From: DATJPR01 sp963843525
GTDB lineage: Bacteria; Bacteroidota; Ignavibacteria; UBA10030; UBA6906
DNA: 64,000 bases
NCBI GenBank assembly: GCA_963843525.1
Contig: CAWJKM010000001.1
Span: forward strand, 1 to 64,000
Direction: 5' to 3'
A program made the position numbers and the translations under genes. The notes beneath the pieces are model-generated. The model saw nothing but the letters and a program-made list of their open reading frames with translations, was not told the DNA's origin and searched no databases. Positions 1-9,021 of the stretch are shown here, one piece after another. Each line of letters opens with the position of its first letter. The stretch's first letter is position 1.

Positions 1-65
1 GGTAGTCGCACGAGTGAGCCATCACGAGAAAGTACGATGGCTCCTTCGTATAGGTATTCGATCTT

Positions 66-507
66 TTACCACAACTCGGGCAACGGCTTCCCAAGTTCCA
101 GGAAGGTTTTCAGACTGGAGAGCACCTTCGGCCAACCGTTGGTGATTCCGATGAGCATGTCGGAGCCCGGCTCCAATCGATCATGCGTTACGGTCAGCCG
201 CACGACCCCCGCATCGGTTCAATTTCAAACGTGACTCTCGTCTGCTTTTGTTCGTCCTTCTCGTCCGGTGGGAAGGCCCAGGTCAACACGAGACGGCGGG
301 GGGGGCTGCCTCAAGGACCTTTCCAACCAGTTGGACTTCGCCATTCATATCGTCGCGCCGGTGCTCCCAATTCGAACCCGGCTTCCAGTCGGAAATGTTC
401 ACATGCTGCCAGTAGTACTTTGTCATCTCGGCATCGACGAGCGCCTTCCAGAGTTGATCCGGCGTCGTCGCGATATAGGTCACATACACGAACTCAGGTT
501 TATCCAT
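66..507 (-). pseudogene. AHSA1/SRPBCC-family protein, frameshifted
   Basis: This is an activator-of-Hsp90-ATPase-like (AHSA1, SRPBCC fold) protein that would be about 147 residues long. The N-terminal part (MDKPEFVYVTYIATTPDQLW) and the C-terminal part (SDMLIGITNGWPKVLSSL, ending PLPELW) are typical of the family but lie in different frames. Two single-base losses explain this. One is in the run of eight G at 298-305 (after GKVLEA). The other is in the run of five C at 206-210 (between EPM-RG and VVRLTV). The start codon overlaps the stop of the upstream ArsR gene by 8 nt (ATGGATAA), the usual ArsR-AHSA1 coupling. The gene is either decayed or carries homopolymer sequencing errors. The fold call is firm. 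The true state of the gene is not. Confidence 0.75.
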
Positions 508-825
508 TGTCCTCTCCTTCCGCTCTTGTTTTGAGGTCATGCAGAGTGTCCAGGTGTTGCCGCTCATACTTTATGATCCACCGCTCGTAGATCTCGTGAA
601 TGGGAACGGGGTTGATGTAGTGCAGTTGTGCTTCCTGCCGTTCCAGACGGTCGAAATCAGGTTGGCGTCCTCCAGTCGCCCCAGATGTTGAGTAACCGCC
701 TGACGAGTCATGGCGAGACGGCTACAGAGCTCCCCGAGGGTCTGACCGTTCTCCGCTCGCAGAGCGTCGAGAAGGCGGCGTCGCGTTGGATCGGCAAGGG
801 CTTTAAACATTCTATCGATGTTCAT
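500..825 (-). pseudogene. ArsR-family winged-helix regulator, frameshifted near the C-terminus
   Basis: This is a small ArsR/SmtB-type repressor. Residues 1-65 carry a winged helix (FKALADPTRRRLLDAL, TLGELCSRLAMTRQAVTQHL). There is no metal-binding cysteine pair, as is usual for the ArsR group paired with AHSA1 proteins. The family's C-terminal segment (LHYINPVPIHEIYERW) is present but in another frame. It follows an apparent one-base loss around 628-645, just after VWNGR. Repaired, the protein is about 108 residues. Its stop overlaps the AHSA1 start. The start chosen gives MNIDRMFKALADP and lies 11 bp from a 20-bp palindrome that probably is its own operator. An upstream in-frame start is less likely because it would run through that palindrome. 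Confidence 0.75.
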
Positions 826-836
826 GCGGATAATAT

Positions 837-856
837 ATGCAAGTAAATACCTGCAT
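837..856. promoter_or_regulatory. Candidate operator of the ArsR regulator
   Basis: ATGCAAGTAAATACCTGCAT is an almost perfect 20-bp inverted repeat (ATGCA-GTA / TAC-TGCAT). It lies just upstream of the ArsR start at 825, in the AT-rich gap before the divergent DinB gene. ArsR-family dimers bind sites of this size and symmetry over their own promoter. Binding itself is inferred. Confidence 0.6.
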
Positions 857-993
857 GTCAAGGGGCGCCGGGTTTATTGCATTTGTGGCCGGATTCGATG
901 TTCTTAAAGGAAATTTGAGGGGAGTGCAGGTATGGATTCACTTGGAAATCGATGATCTGGCAACAATTTATGTGAAACAGTAGGGTGCTCGGA

Positions 994-1503
994 ATGGACC
1001 TCGCCTGGAAATCCCTGATCTGGCGGCAGTTCGGCGCTGCAATCGACATGCTCGAGAATGCCATGCGCGCATGTCCTGAACATCTGTGGGGAGACCGGTC
1101 CCAGCGGCCGGAATTCTGGTATGTGGCGTTTCACACACTCTTCTTCCTTGACCTCTACCTGTCCGAATCGGATGCGGGTTTTCATCCCCCCGCTCCGTTC
1201 ACGCTCGACGAAATGGACGAGCGCGGCTTGCTCCCCGACCGTGTCTATGCCAAAGAAGAATTGCTCAAATATCTTGATCATGGCAGAAGGAAATGCAGGA
1301 GGACGATCGACTCTCTCACGGATGAGATGACGAGCAAACGGTGCGGGTTCGAATGGCTTGATATCAGCGTCGTGGAATCACATCTTTACAATATGCGCCA
1401 TGTGCAACACCATGCTGGACAGTTGCATATGGTGCTCAGACAGCAGATCGATTCTGCTCCGCGGTGGGTGAGGAAAACGCAGATCAGCCTCACCGAAAAA
1501 TGA
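994..1503 (+). CDS. DinB-superfamily protein
   Basis: This is a DinB/YfiT-like four-helix-bundle protein of about 169 residues. Members often bind a divalent metal through three histidines, and some act as thiol (bacillithiol or mycothiol) dependent transferases. The visible candidates are the histidine in AFHTLFFLDLYL (about residue 45) and the MRHVQHHAGQL motif near residue 145. That second motif is the classic C-terminal H-x3-H signature. A GTG three codons upstream (985) is an alternative start; neither start has a clear ribosome site. A second DinB gene lies at 57122. The genome encodes BshA, so a bacillithiol-linked role is possible but unproven. Confidence 0.7.
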   Translation: MDLAWKSLIWRQFGAAIDMLENAMRACPEHLWGDRSQRPEFWYVAFHTLFFLDLYLSESDAGFHPPAPFTLDEMDERGLLPDRVYAKEELLKYLDHGRRKCRRTIDSLTDEMTSKRCGFEWLDISVVESHLYNMRHVQHHAGQLHMVLRQQIDSAPRWVRKTQISLTEK

Positions 1504-1603
1504 CAGAGTGAAGTGCCAATTTGGAGAAGTCACTTAACCCTACCGGCGTTTGAACGACGGACATGTGGCTCCTGTCCAACGAGCAACAACCCCGAGGGAC
1601 TTC

Positions 1604-3280
1604 ATGAACCGCAGAAACTTCATCCGCACTTCCGGCCTCTCTCTGGCTGCATTCCTCACCCGCGAGATGAGTGTCGGCTCATTGTCCCCTGGAAGAACAC
1701 GTGTGATGGCACTCCCCACGGGCGTGACGGCAATCGTGAATGGCCGATTGATGAAACTCGAAGGAAAGGACAAACGCCTCTGGAAGGCTGATAACGTAAT
1801 CGTCAGCCTTAAAGAGAAGGAGGGCAGTCTCAATGTGGCGATTCAGGCGCCATCTGCCAGCCTCAGCGCAGTCTCCTTGCACTGGGAACTGCCCCTCAAT
1901 ACTACCCGGTATGTCCTCAATGACGATTGGGAACGCACCTATGGAGATGTTTCCTGGCACAATGTGAAACCGGGCGAAATCCTGCCGTGGTACTTCATGG
2001 AATTCAATGAACGGTCGACGAGCGGATTTGGGGTAAAGACAGGAACGAAATCGTTCTGTTACTGGCAATCAGATCCGCGCGGGCTGCTGCTGACCCTGGA
2101 CGTCCGTTCGGGAGGAGACGGCGTGAAACTTGGTGAACGAACGCTGAATGCCGCCGAAATCGTGACGACAAAAAACACTCTGGGGGAAACACCATTTGAA
2201 ACAACCCGGCGATTCGTCACAATGATGTGCGATCACCCTCGTATGCCGAAGAAACCGGTTTATGGCATTAACGATTGGTATTACACCTACGGGCAGAATT
2301 CCGCAAAACTGATTCTCGAACACACTGCACTGATGGCGCCGATGTCTGATGGACTGAGCAACCGTCCCTTTTCCGTGATCGACGCAGGATGGTTCAGGGT
2401 TTCTCCTTCCTCGCCTGATGATACTGCATGGGGAGAGGACCTCGGCATCGCTAATGGGAAATTTGGCGATATGAGCAAGGTGAGCGAGAGAATCAGATCG
2501 TTGGGAATGCGCCCCGGCCTTTGGACCCGTCCGCTGTGCGGAAGCCGTACCGATTCCGAGTCGACGATCCTCCCCCGTATCAAAGGACGGGAAAAGGACA
2601 AGCCTGTTCTCGACCCTTCCATCCCGGAGAATCTCGAACGGGTCAAAAGGTATTTCCGCCTGTATCGGGATTGGGGATACGAATTAGTCAAGTTCGATTT
2701 CACCTCATTTGACATCTTTGGCAAATGGGGGTTCGAGATGCTGAAGGATGCTGCCATGACTCAACCCGGTTGGCATATGAACGATCTGTCGAAAACAAAC
2801 GCTGAAATTGTTCTTGACCTCTACAAAGCTATCCGAGAGTCGGCCGGGGAAACGTACATTCTCAGCTGCAATACTTTCAGCCATCTTGCCGCCGGGTTGT
2901 TTGAGTTGAACCGGATAGGGGACGACACTTCCGGGAATGAATGGTCGAGAACCCGGGAAATGGGTGTGAATACGCTTGCTTTCAGAGGGGTGCAGCATGG
3001 GGCATTCTACGCCGCGGACCCCGATTGTGTGGGGTTGACAGAAAAGATCGCATGGGATCGGAACAAGCTCTGGATGGAATTGGTGGCAGGGAGCGGGACG
3101 CCGCTGTTCATCTCCGCCCAACCGCAGGCAACGGGAAAAATCCAAAAGGCCGCAATCCGTGAGAGCTTCAAACTTGCCTCACAACAGCTCCCGCTCGGGG
3201 AGCCTTTGGATTGGATGCAAAGGGCTCTTCCGGAAAAATGGAAATTGAACGGGTCAAGGAGGTATTTTACGTGGGATTGA
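1604..3280 (+). CDS. Tat-exported clan GH-D (alpha-galactosidase-like) glycoside hydrolase
   Basis: This 558-residue protein opens with a twin-arginine signal (MNRRNFIRTSGLSLAAFL), so it is probably exported folded. An N-terminal beta-rich region of about 220 residues is followed by a TIM-barrel-like half. Two motifs match the catalytic pair of clan GH-D (GH27/GH36). These are LVKFDF, with Asp about 365 as nucleophile, and NRIGDD, with Asp 440/441 as acid/base before a TSGNEW loop. The VIDAGW and GLWTRP segments also fit that barrel. The substrate cannot be read from sequence. The start was chosen because GAGGGA lies five bases upstream; an earlier in-frame ATG at 1550 would bury the signal. 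It is not in an obvious sugar-use operon. Confidence 0.65.
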   Translation: MNRRNFIRTSGLSLAAFLTREMSVGSLSPGRTRVMALPTGVTAIVNGRLMKLEGKDKRLWKADNVIVSLKEKEGSLNVAIQAPSASLSAVSLHWELPLNTTRYVLNDDWERTYGDVSWHNVKPGEILPWYFMEFNERSTSGFGVKTGTKSFCYWQSDPRGLLLTLDVRSGGDGVKLGERTLNAAEIVTTKNTLGETPFETTRRFVTMMCDHPRMPKKPVYGINDWYYTYGQNSAKLILEHTALMAPMSDGLSNRPFSVIDAGWFRVSPSSPDDTAWGEDLGIANGKFGDMSKVSERIRSLGMRPGLWTRPLCGSRTDSESTILPRIKGREKDKPVLDPSIPENLERVKRYFRLYRDWGYELVKFDFTSFDIFGKWGFEMLKDAAMTQPGWHMNDLSKTNAEIVLDLYKAIRESAGETYILSCNTFSHLAAGLFELNRIGDDTSGNEWSRTREMGVNTLAFRGVQHGAFYAADPDCVGLTEKIAWDRNKLWMELVAGSGTPLFISAQPQATGKIQKAAIRESFKLASQQLPLGEPLDWMQRALPEKWKLNGSRRYFTWD

Positions 3281-3338
3281 AAAGGGGTGCAGCAAGGTGC
3301 CGCAGGACTTGAAGTCACAAACTTGAAAGGATCAGCGC

Positions 3339-3893
3339 GTGATACGAAACCAACACCAACTCTCTGGCGCGACCTTCTTTCTCCTCGCGTTCGCATTGGT
3401 ATCGTCGGTATGCGTCGCCCAGGGGCAGGAACCTGGGGCGGTGAACCGTGATTCCGTCATCGCCGCGGCGCGCGAGATCATCGGCATGCAAACATACTGT
3501 GCCCTCGTAACGATCGATTCAGCCGGAAGGCCGCAAGCCAGAACGATGAATCCGTTCCCACCGGAGGAGGACATGACTGTCTGGATCGCAACCAACAGCC
3601 GGAGCAAGAAAGTCCGGGAAATCCGGAACAACGCGCACGTCTGTTTATACTATGCGGATCACAGCGTGGCCTCAGGTTTTGTGGCCATTACCGGGAGAGC
3701 CGTGCTGGTGGATGAAATGAGCGAAAAGCTGAAGCGGAAGAGAGGATACTGGGATCAAGCGTTCCCCGACTGGAAATACCTTCTCCTTATCAAAGTCGTC
3801 CCTGAAAAAATGGACGTCCTCAATTACAGACGCGGCATGTTGAACGATTCGGTTACCTGGAAAACTCCGACCGTCGAATTCAGTAATCCATGA
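3339..3893 (+). CDS. Exported pyridoxamine 5'-phosphate oxidase-like flavin-binding protein
   Basis: This protein is 184 residues with a GTG start preceded by GAAAGGA. The N-terminus is a signal peptide (hydrophobic TFFLLAFALVSSVCVAQG). The rest has the split-barrel features of the PNPOx-like family (CALVTIDSAGRPQARTM, TVWIATNSRSKKVREIRNN, HVCLYYAD, GFVAITGRAVLVDE). Family members bind FMN, F420 or haem, and many are general-stress proteins rather than vitamin B6 enzymes. Export of such a domain is less common. The gene sits 58 bp after the glycosidase and 25 bp before a methyltransferase, so a loose operon is possible. Confidence 0.7.
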   Translation: MIRNQHQLSGATFFLLAFALVSSVCVAQGQEPGAVNRDSVIAAAREIIGMQTYCALVTIDSAGRPQARTMNPFPPEEDMTVWIATNSRSKKVREIRNNAHVCLYYADHSVASGFVAITGRAVLVDEMSEKLKRKRGYWDQAFPDWKYLLLIKVVPEKMDVLNYRRGMLNDSVTWKTPTVEFSNP

Positions 3894-3918
3894 ATGGTGA
3901 CACTACGAGAGCCCTGCA

Positions 3919-4578
3919 GTGAGCGAAGATCATCTTTTATCCTACTACGGGCGGAGAGCCCGCGAATACGACAGGATTTATGAAAAACCGGAAAGACAGG
4001 CGGATCTACGCCGGATGCGACTCTGGATCCAGGAGGAGATGAACCACACAGATATCCTGGAGGTGGCGTGCGGAACCGGATACTGGACCCAGCGACTCGC
4101 CCAGGTCGCGTCGTCGATCACGGCCCTCGACGCGAGTTCGGAGGTCCTCGAGATTGCCAGACAAAAAGAGTACCCGCTGAACCGGGTGCATTTCCTGCAA
4201 GCAGATGCATTTAGGCTCGACGACGTTGCGGGCCACTTTGGTGCCGTATTTGCCGGGTTCTGGTTTTCTCATGTTCGACGGCAGGAGCAGGAGTCGTTTC
4301 TCAGAAGCCTCCATAGGAAGCTCCGGGCAAACGGAAAAGTCGTCATGATCGACAATCGCTACGTGAAGGGAAGCAGCACGCCGATCGCACGATCTGATGC
4401 CGACGGGAACACATACCAGATCCGGACACTCGCCGATGGAAGTCACCATGAAGTCCTGAAGAATTTTCCGACGGCGGTGGAGCTCCGTTCCTTGCTTGGT
4501 GCCCTCTCCTCTGATCACACGATCAAGGAATTTGACTACTATTGGGGAGTCAGCTATGTAGTCGGTGAGCCAGTGTAA
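3919..4578 (+). CDS. Class I SAM-dependent methyltransferase
   Basis: This is a 219-residue Rossmann methyltransferase of the Methyltransf_11/25 type. Motif I is ILEVACGTGYWT (about residues 46-57). A second-strand acidic residue (SSITALDAS) and the motif around HFLQADAF follow. The N-terminal YYGRRAREYDRIYE segment is typical of small-molecule or quinone-like methyltransferases, but the substrate is not recognisable. It starts at GTG. The closest named groups lack a clear match. Confidence 0.75.
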   Translation: MSEDHLLSYYGRRAREYDRIYEKPERQADLRRMRLWIQEEMNHTDILEVACGTGYWTQRLAQVASSITALDASSEVLEIARQKEYPLNRVHFLQADAFRLDDVAGHFGAVFAGFWFSHVRRQEQESFLRSLHRKLRANGKVVMIDNRYVKGSSTPIARSDADGNTYQIRTLADGSHHEVLKNFPTAVELRSLLGALSSDHTIKEFDYYWGVSYVVGEPV

Positions 4579-4633
4579 AACTGTACTGCTCTGCGTCCCG
4601 TCGATTGCATTTACAAGAATGGCTTCTGACATC

Positions 4634-5188
4634 ATGAAAAGATATATCGCGTTCCTTCGCGCCGTAAACGTCGGAGGACACACTGTGAAAATGGACAAAC
4701 TCACACAGCTCTTTGAATCTCTCGGATTCACTGATGTCGACACATTCCTCGCAAGCGGGAATGTGATCTTTCGATCGGGCGAAGAGGCGGAGAGTCAGCT
4801 TCAGAAGGAGATCGAAGCGTCTCTTGGCAAAACTCTCGGATTTACAGTGGCGACGTTTTTGAGGAGTGACGAAGAAGTCGCAGAAGTAGCGCGCTACAAA
4901 CCCTTCCGCGGGACGGTTCTCCAGTCCGCACAGGCCCTGAACATCGGATTCCTCGCAGCCCCATTGGGCAGGAAGGACGGTAAAACTCTGATGCAGTTTA
5001 AAACCACGATCGACGATTTTCATATCCACGGTCGGGAGATTTACTGGCTGTGTCAGAAGAAACAGAGTGAATCAACTTTTTCCAACGTCTCGTTCGAGAA
5101 AGCACTGGGAATACGTGCCACTTTCCGCGGGATCAACACCATACAGAAACTTGCACAGAAGTATCCACCGTTGAATGGTTCGTCCTGA
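4634..5188 (+). CDS. DUF1697-family protein
   Basis: This 184-residue cytoplasmic protein begins MKRYIAFLRAVNVGG, which is the family hallmark. It continues with FESLGFTDVDTFLASGNVIF and later FHIHGREIYW. DUF1697 proteins are widespread and functionally uncharacterised. The start was placed at the ATG matching the conserved N-terminus; an ATG five codons earlier (4619) is in frame. The reading frame opens inside the tail of the methyltransferase gene. Confidence 0.8.
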   Translation: MKRYIAFLRAVNVGGHTVKMDKLTQLFESLGFTDVDTFLASGNVIFRSGEEAESQLQKEIEASLGKTLGFTVATFLRSDEEVAEVARYKPFRGTVLQSAQALNIGFLAAPLGRKDGKTLMQFKTTIDDFHIHGREIYWLCQKKQSESTFSNVSFEKALGIRATFRGINTIQKLAQKYPPLNGSS

Positions 5189-5389
5189 GAGCTTCGCCAA
5201 CCTCGTCGCGTTCCTGAGTGCGTGTCCGGTGAGTGGGAGGTCTACACATCCTCCTGACGCAGTCATGAGAAAGAGGACTACTCCAAGAAACAACCCCATC
5301 GGTCTTTCTGTTGAACTCTGCGCCCCTCAGGTTCTCTACAAACCCAAACACGCCGATGCATTATGCAAACTCAAGGTCGAGGAGGAGAG

Positions 5390-5758
5390 ATGAAGTCTTT
5401 TAAGGAAATGAAGCGGGAATACAAAGAGCGCAAGAAGCCGGCGGGGATATTCCAGGTGAAAAACACCGTGAATGGGAAAGTGCTTCTGGGGAGCAGTCTG
5501 AACCTGGAGGGTCCTCTCAACAGCCACAAGTTTATGTTGACAATCGGCAAGCACAAGAACGAAGACCTGCAAAGAGATTGGAATGCATTCGGTCCCGACA
5601 AGTTCACCTTCGACATTCTCGAGGTGGTGAAGGTTCCGGATGATCCGCAATTTGATCTCGACGATGAACTTACCCTCCTCGAGCAGATATGGCTTGAAAA
5701 GCTGCGACCGTTTGGGGAGCGGGGATACAACACTGATTCGAAAATCCGGCAGGCGTAA
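5390..5758 (+). CDS. GIY-YIG-like nuclease-fold protein
   Basis: This 122-residue protein has a strong ribosome site (GGAGGAG, 5381-5387) just before the ATG. It resembles the small GIY-YIG proteins that start with a basic helix (MKREYKERKKPAG). The first motif is GIF and the second LLG, in place of GIY and YIG. A later E (LLEQIWLEKL) and N (RGYNTD) match the usual acid and asparagine positions. The fold call is therefore reasonable but nuclease activity is uncertain. No mobile element is adjacent. Confidence 0.65.
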   Translation: MKSFKEMKREYKERKKPAGIFQVKNTVNGKVLLGSSLNLEGPLNSHKFMLTIGKHKNEDLQRDWNAFGPDKFTFDILEVVKVPDDPQFDLDDELTLLEQIWLEKLRPFGERGYNTDSKIRQA

Positions 5759-5790
5759 ACTCACATACTTTACTCGCACAGGGTGCAACC

Positions 5791-6690
5791 ATGACAGACG
5801 AATCTTCGTATGCAACGTATTTTCTCGTTGTGGCGATTCTTCTCCTCTTCTTTATCTCAGGCATTCGTATCATCCGTCCAACCCATCGTGGACTCGTCGA
5901 GCGTCTGGGAAAGTATCACAAATTCGGCGGGCCGGGCTTTCACTGGGTTTTCCCCTTTGTCGATCGCATGTACCAGATCAATACGACCGAGCAAATGATC
6001 GATGCCGAACCGCAGGAAATCATCACGAATGACAACCTCAACGCGATCGTCGACGCGCAGATCTACTACAGTGTCAAGTCAGACGAAGAGAGTGTCAAGA
6101 GCTCGCAGTATCATGTCAACGATGTGAACGCGCAGATCGTGAACCTTGCGCGGACGACCCTGCGCAACATCATCGGGACACTGACTCTGAAATCGGCGAA
6201 CAGTGAACGGGGGAAAATCAATGAAGAGCTGCACAAAGTCCTGATCAAAGAGACTTCATCGTGGGGGATTGACATAGTCCGCGCGGAACTCAAACAGATC
6301 GACCCCCCGAAAGATGTGCAGGACACGATGAACAAGATCGTCAAAGCGGAAAATGAGAAGATCGCCGCCATCGATTTTGCCACCGCAGCCGAAACCACAG
6401 CGGATGGACAGAAGCGGGCTTCCATCAAAGAGGCGGAAGGGATCAAGCAAGCGAAGATCCTTGAGGCGGAAGGGGAGGCTGAGGCCATTCGCCTGGTCAA
6501 CGAAGCGGCGAACAAATATTTTGTAGGGAACGCGCAGCTCCTCAAACGGCTCGATACCGTTCAGAATTCACTGGAGAAGAATTCCAAGGTGGTGATTTCA
6601 GGAAATTCCGAACTGGTAAACGTGATCGGCGATCTTGCCGGCGTCGTCCCGCTGAAGGATTTGCAGTCAAGACAGAAAACTTCCGGATAG
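5791..6690 (+). CDS. SPFH/Band 7 membrane-anchored protein (stomatin/paraslipin type)
   Basis: This 299-residue protein has one N-terminal membrane segment (about residues 8-27). A Band 7/SPFH domain follows (RIIRPTHRGLVERLGKY, GFHWVFPFVDRMYQINTTEQ, EIITNDNLNAIVDAQIYYSV). Then comes an Ala/Glu-rich coiled coil (IKEAEGIKQAKILEAEGEAE). It closely resembles the stomatin/paraslipin branch that scaffolds membrane microdomains. The NfeD partner gene that often accompanies this branch is not next to it here. Confidence 0.85.
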   Translation: MTDESSYATYFLVVAILLLFFISGIRIIRPTHRGLVERLGKYHKFGGPGFHWVFPFVDRMYQINTTEQMIDAEPQEIITNDNLNAIVDAQIYYSVKSDEESVKSSQYHVNDVNAQIVNLARTTLRNIIGTLTLKSANSERGKINEELHKVLIKETSSWGIDIVRAELKQIDPPKDVQDTMNKIVKAENEKIAAIDFATAAETTADGQKRASIKEAEGIKQAKILEAEGEAEAIRLVNEAANKYFVGNAQLLKRLDTVQNSLEKNSKVVISGNSELVNVIGDLAGVVPLKDLQSRQKTSG

Positions 6691-6803
6691 TCTCGCCTCG
6701 CAGCAAATGCAGAGGAGGATGATTGCCGGCCCTGTGGCTCCTGCAATGCATCCTCCTCGTGCAGCGTCAAATCCGTATTTGAATTGCTTAGTCAGACAAC
6801 AGC

Positions 6804-6975
6804 TTCCTGCCTACCCGCTGCTTCATTCTTGCTACTGCTTACTCCCTACTTCCTTCTGCCTACTGCCTACTGCCTTCTGCCTACCGCCTACTACCATTTC
6901 CTCTCCCATTCTCCCCCTCTCCCATTCTCCCTCTCCCATTCTCCCTCTCCCATTCTCCCTCTCCCATTCTCCCCC
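6804..6975. repeat. Pyrimidine-rich short tandem repeats
   Basis: Two neighbouring low-complexity arrays fill most of the gap between the SPFH gene and the convergent OPT gene. At about 6830-6895 there are degenerate 7-mers of the TACTGCC/TTCTGCC kind. From 6901 to 6974 there are five copies of a 14-16 bp unit, CTCTCCCATTCTCC with two extra C in the first and last copies. One strand is almost purely C/T. The open frames across this stretch are repeat artefacts, and nothing else is visible between 6691 and 6987. Confidence 0.85.
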
Positions 6976-6987
6976 TCACCCTCGCCG

Positions 6988-9003
6988 CTACCTGTCTTCC
7001 GCCTTTGCCCGCATGCTTTCCCACAGGGCATACGCAACAAGGAGCACAAACATGATGATTCCCGTGACTTCGCCCCGTGAGCTTTCCGCCCATCCGGTGA
7101 GATACCATTTTTCCACGCCGAGATTGACGGTGTTTCTCAGGGATTGGTCAAGGAAACGGAGGAATGCGTAAAAGACGCCAAAGAGGGCTCCTCCTGCAAT
7201 GAATCCGGACGCAAGCAATGTGCCGCGGGAGAAGCGTGCCTGGTTCAACTTCTCATTTTTCGACCGGGTTGTGACAAACCATGCAATAAGACCTCCGATC
7301 AGGAGCGGGGTGTTCAACTCCTGAGGAATATACATCCCTAGCGCAAAAGCAAGTGGAGGGATATTGACCATCGTCAGGATGAGAGCGAGGACTGCGCCGA
7401 CGATATAGAGCATCCAGGGAGTGGGAGCGTTCGACATGAGCGGCTGGATCACTGCAGCCATGGCATTTGCCTGCGGCGCGACCATTGCCCCTTCACCTTT
7501 GAAGCCATACGTCTGATTGAGGACGTAGATCACTCCGCCGACCGTGGCAGCCGAAATGATGACGCCCAGGAACTTCCACCGTTCCTGGTTCCGGGGAGTC
7601 GTGCCGATCCAGTAGCCGATTTTCAAATCGGTGATGAATCCTCCCGCCACCGAAAGAGCGGTGCAGACGACGCCTCCGATAATGAGCGCGCTCACCATGC
7701 CGGCGGTCCCAGTAAGCCCGATCTGTACCAGCACGAGGGAGGAGAGGATGAGCGTCATCAACGTCATTCCGCTGACCGGATTGGTCCCGACGATGGCGGT
7801 CGCATTGGCGGCCACCGTGGTGAAGAGAAAGGCAATGATGAGTACAATGAGAAGCCCCGCCAGCGCGTGCCATGCATTGAAGACTACGCCCCCCGCGAAG
7901 AACACGAATATCAACAATGCGGTGAGGAGGATGAGCACCATCGTGAAGAGCATGGTGATGTCCCGCTGGGTCCGGGGCGTGTCAGACTCTTTTGCCGAAT
8001 GGTGATGAAAAATCTCCCTGTAGGCGAGACTGAATGCGCCGGCAATGATCTTCGAGGAGCGGATGATTCCGATAATCCCCGCCATGGCAATTCCGCCTAT
8101 GCCGATTTGACGGACATAATTCCGGAAAATATCTTCCGCACTCATGTCGCTGATCAGCTTCGAGATGTTTGCACCGAGAGGGGCGGTGAGGCCGGCTCCC
8201 GCATAATGAACAAGCGGAATCAGGACAAACCAGGAAAGAAAGGATCCGGCGGCAATAATCGCGGAATATTTCAACCCGACAATGTATCCGAGGCCCAGCA
8301 CCATCGCCGAAGTGTCCAACCTGACCACCATCTTCGTCTTTTCGGCAATTGTCGTCCCAATGTCCACCATTCGCGAAGTGACGACCTCGGACCAAAACCC
8401 GAAGGCATTGAATGTAAAATCGAAGAGCCCGCCGATAATCCCACTCGCAACCAGCACCTTGGCCTGATTTCCGCCTTTTTCTCCAGCCACCAGGATCTCC
8501 GTAGTCGCAGTCGCCTCCGGGAAGGGGAGCTTGCCGTGCATGTCTTTCACGAAGAACTTCCGGAAGGGAATCAAAAACAGGATCCCGAGAAATCCGCCAA
8601 GCGCTGATGCAAAAAAGACCTGGAAAAATGAAGTGGGCAGGTCGAGGATATACAGGGCAGGGATGGTAAAAATCGCCCCCGCCACGATCACGCCCGAGCT
8701 AGCGCCGATCGACTGAATGATGACGTTTTGTCCGAGCGCCTGCTTGCGACGGCCAACCGTTGATATCCCGACAGCGAGAATTGCAATGGGAATTGCAGCT
8801 TCAAATACCTGTCCGATTTTCAACCCGGAGTATGCTGCCGCGGCAGAGAAGAGGACTGCCATGACGATACCCCAGGTGACGGACCAGGGGGTCACTTCGG
8901 GATATGACTGAGTAGCTTTGAGAATTGGTTGGTATTCGACACCGGGGGGAAGTTCTTTGTAGGCATTCTCCGGCAAATCGCCGGTGGTTCCTTGTTGCTC
9001 CAT
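6988..9003 (-). CDS. OPT-family oligopeptide transporter
   Basis: This is a 671-residue integral membrane protein of the oligopeptide transporter (OPT) superfamily. It has about 14-16 hydrophobic segments. Family-typical stretches include VTWGIVMAVLFSAAAAYSGL near the start, GQNVIIQSIGASSG, PFPEATATTEILVAGE and TVAANATAIVGTNPVSGMT. Members import small peptides (or metal chelates) with protons. It is the second gene after pepT, 18 bp downstream, so peptide import followed by tripeptide cleavage is the likely joint role. The substrate is inferred from that pairing. Confidence 0.88.
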   Translation of the reverse strand: MEQQGTTGDLPENAYKELPPGVEYQPILKATQSYPEVTPWSVTWGIVMAVLFSAAAAYSGLKIGQVFEAAIPIAILAVGISTVGRRKQALGQNVIIQSIGASSGVIVAGAIFTIPALYILDLPTSFFQVFFASALGGFLGILFLIPFRKFFVKDMHGKLPFPEATATTEILVAGEKGGNQAKVLVASGIIGGLFDFTFNAFGFWSEVVTSRMVDIGTTIAEKTKMVVRLDTSAMVLGLGYIVGLKYSAIIAAGSFLSWFVLIPLVHYAGAGLTAPLGANISKLISDMSAEDIFRNYVRQIGIGGIAMAGIIGIIRSSKIIAGAFSLAYREIFHHHSAKESDTPRTQRDITMLFTMVLILLTALLIFVFFAGGVVFNAWHALAGLLIVLIIAFLFTTVAANATAIVGTNPVSGMTLMTLILSSLVLVQIGLTGTAGMVSALIIGGVVCTALSVAGGFITDLKIGYWIGTTPRNQERWKFLGVIISAATVGGVIYVLNQTYGFKGEGAMVAPQANAMAAVIQPLMSNAPTPWMLYIVGAVLALILTMVNIPPLAFALGMYIPQELNTPLLIGGLIAWFVTTRSKNEKLNQARFSRGTLLASGFIAGGALFGVFYAFLRFLDQSLRNTVNLGVEKWYLTGWAESSRGEVTGIIMFVLLVAYALWESMRAKAEDR

Positions 9004-9021
9004 GAGGGGATTCCTTCAGGG

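Noticed and set aside
5189..5389. A short frame (5175-5393) before the GIY-YIG gene
   Set aside because: No ribosome site or motif; it overlaps the DUF1697 stop and the GIY-YIG start region.
6901..6974. CRISPR-like array
   Set aside because: Units are directly adjacent with no spacers and are pure low complexity, so this is a minisatellite.
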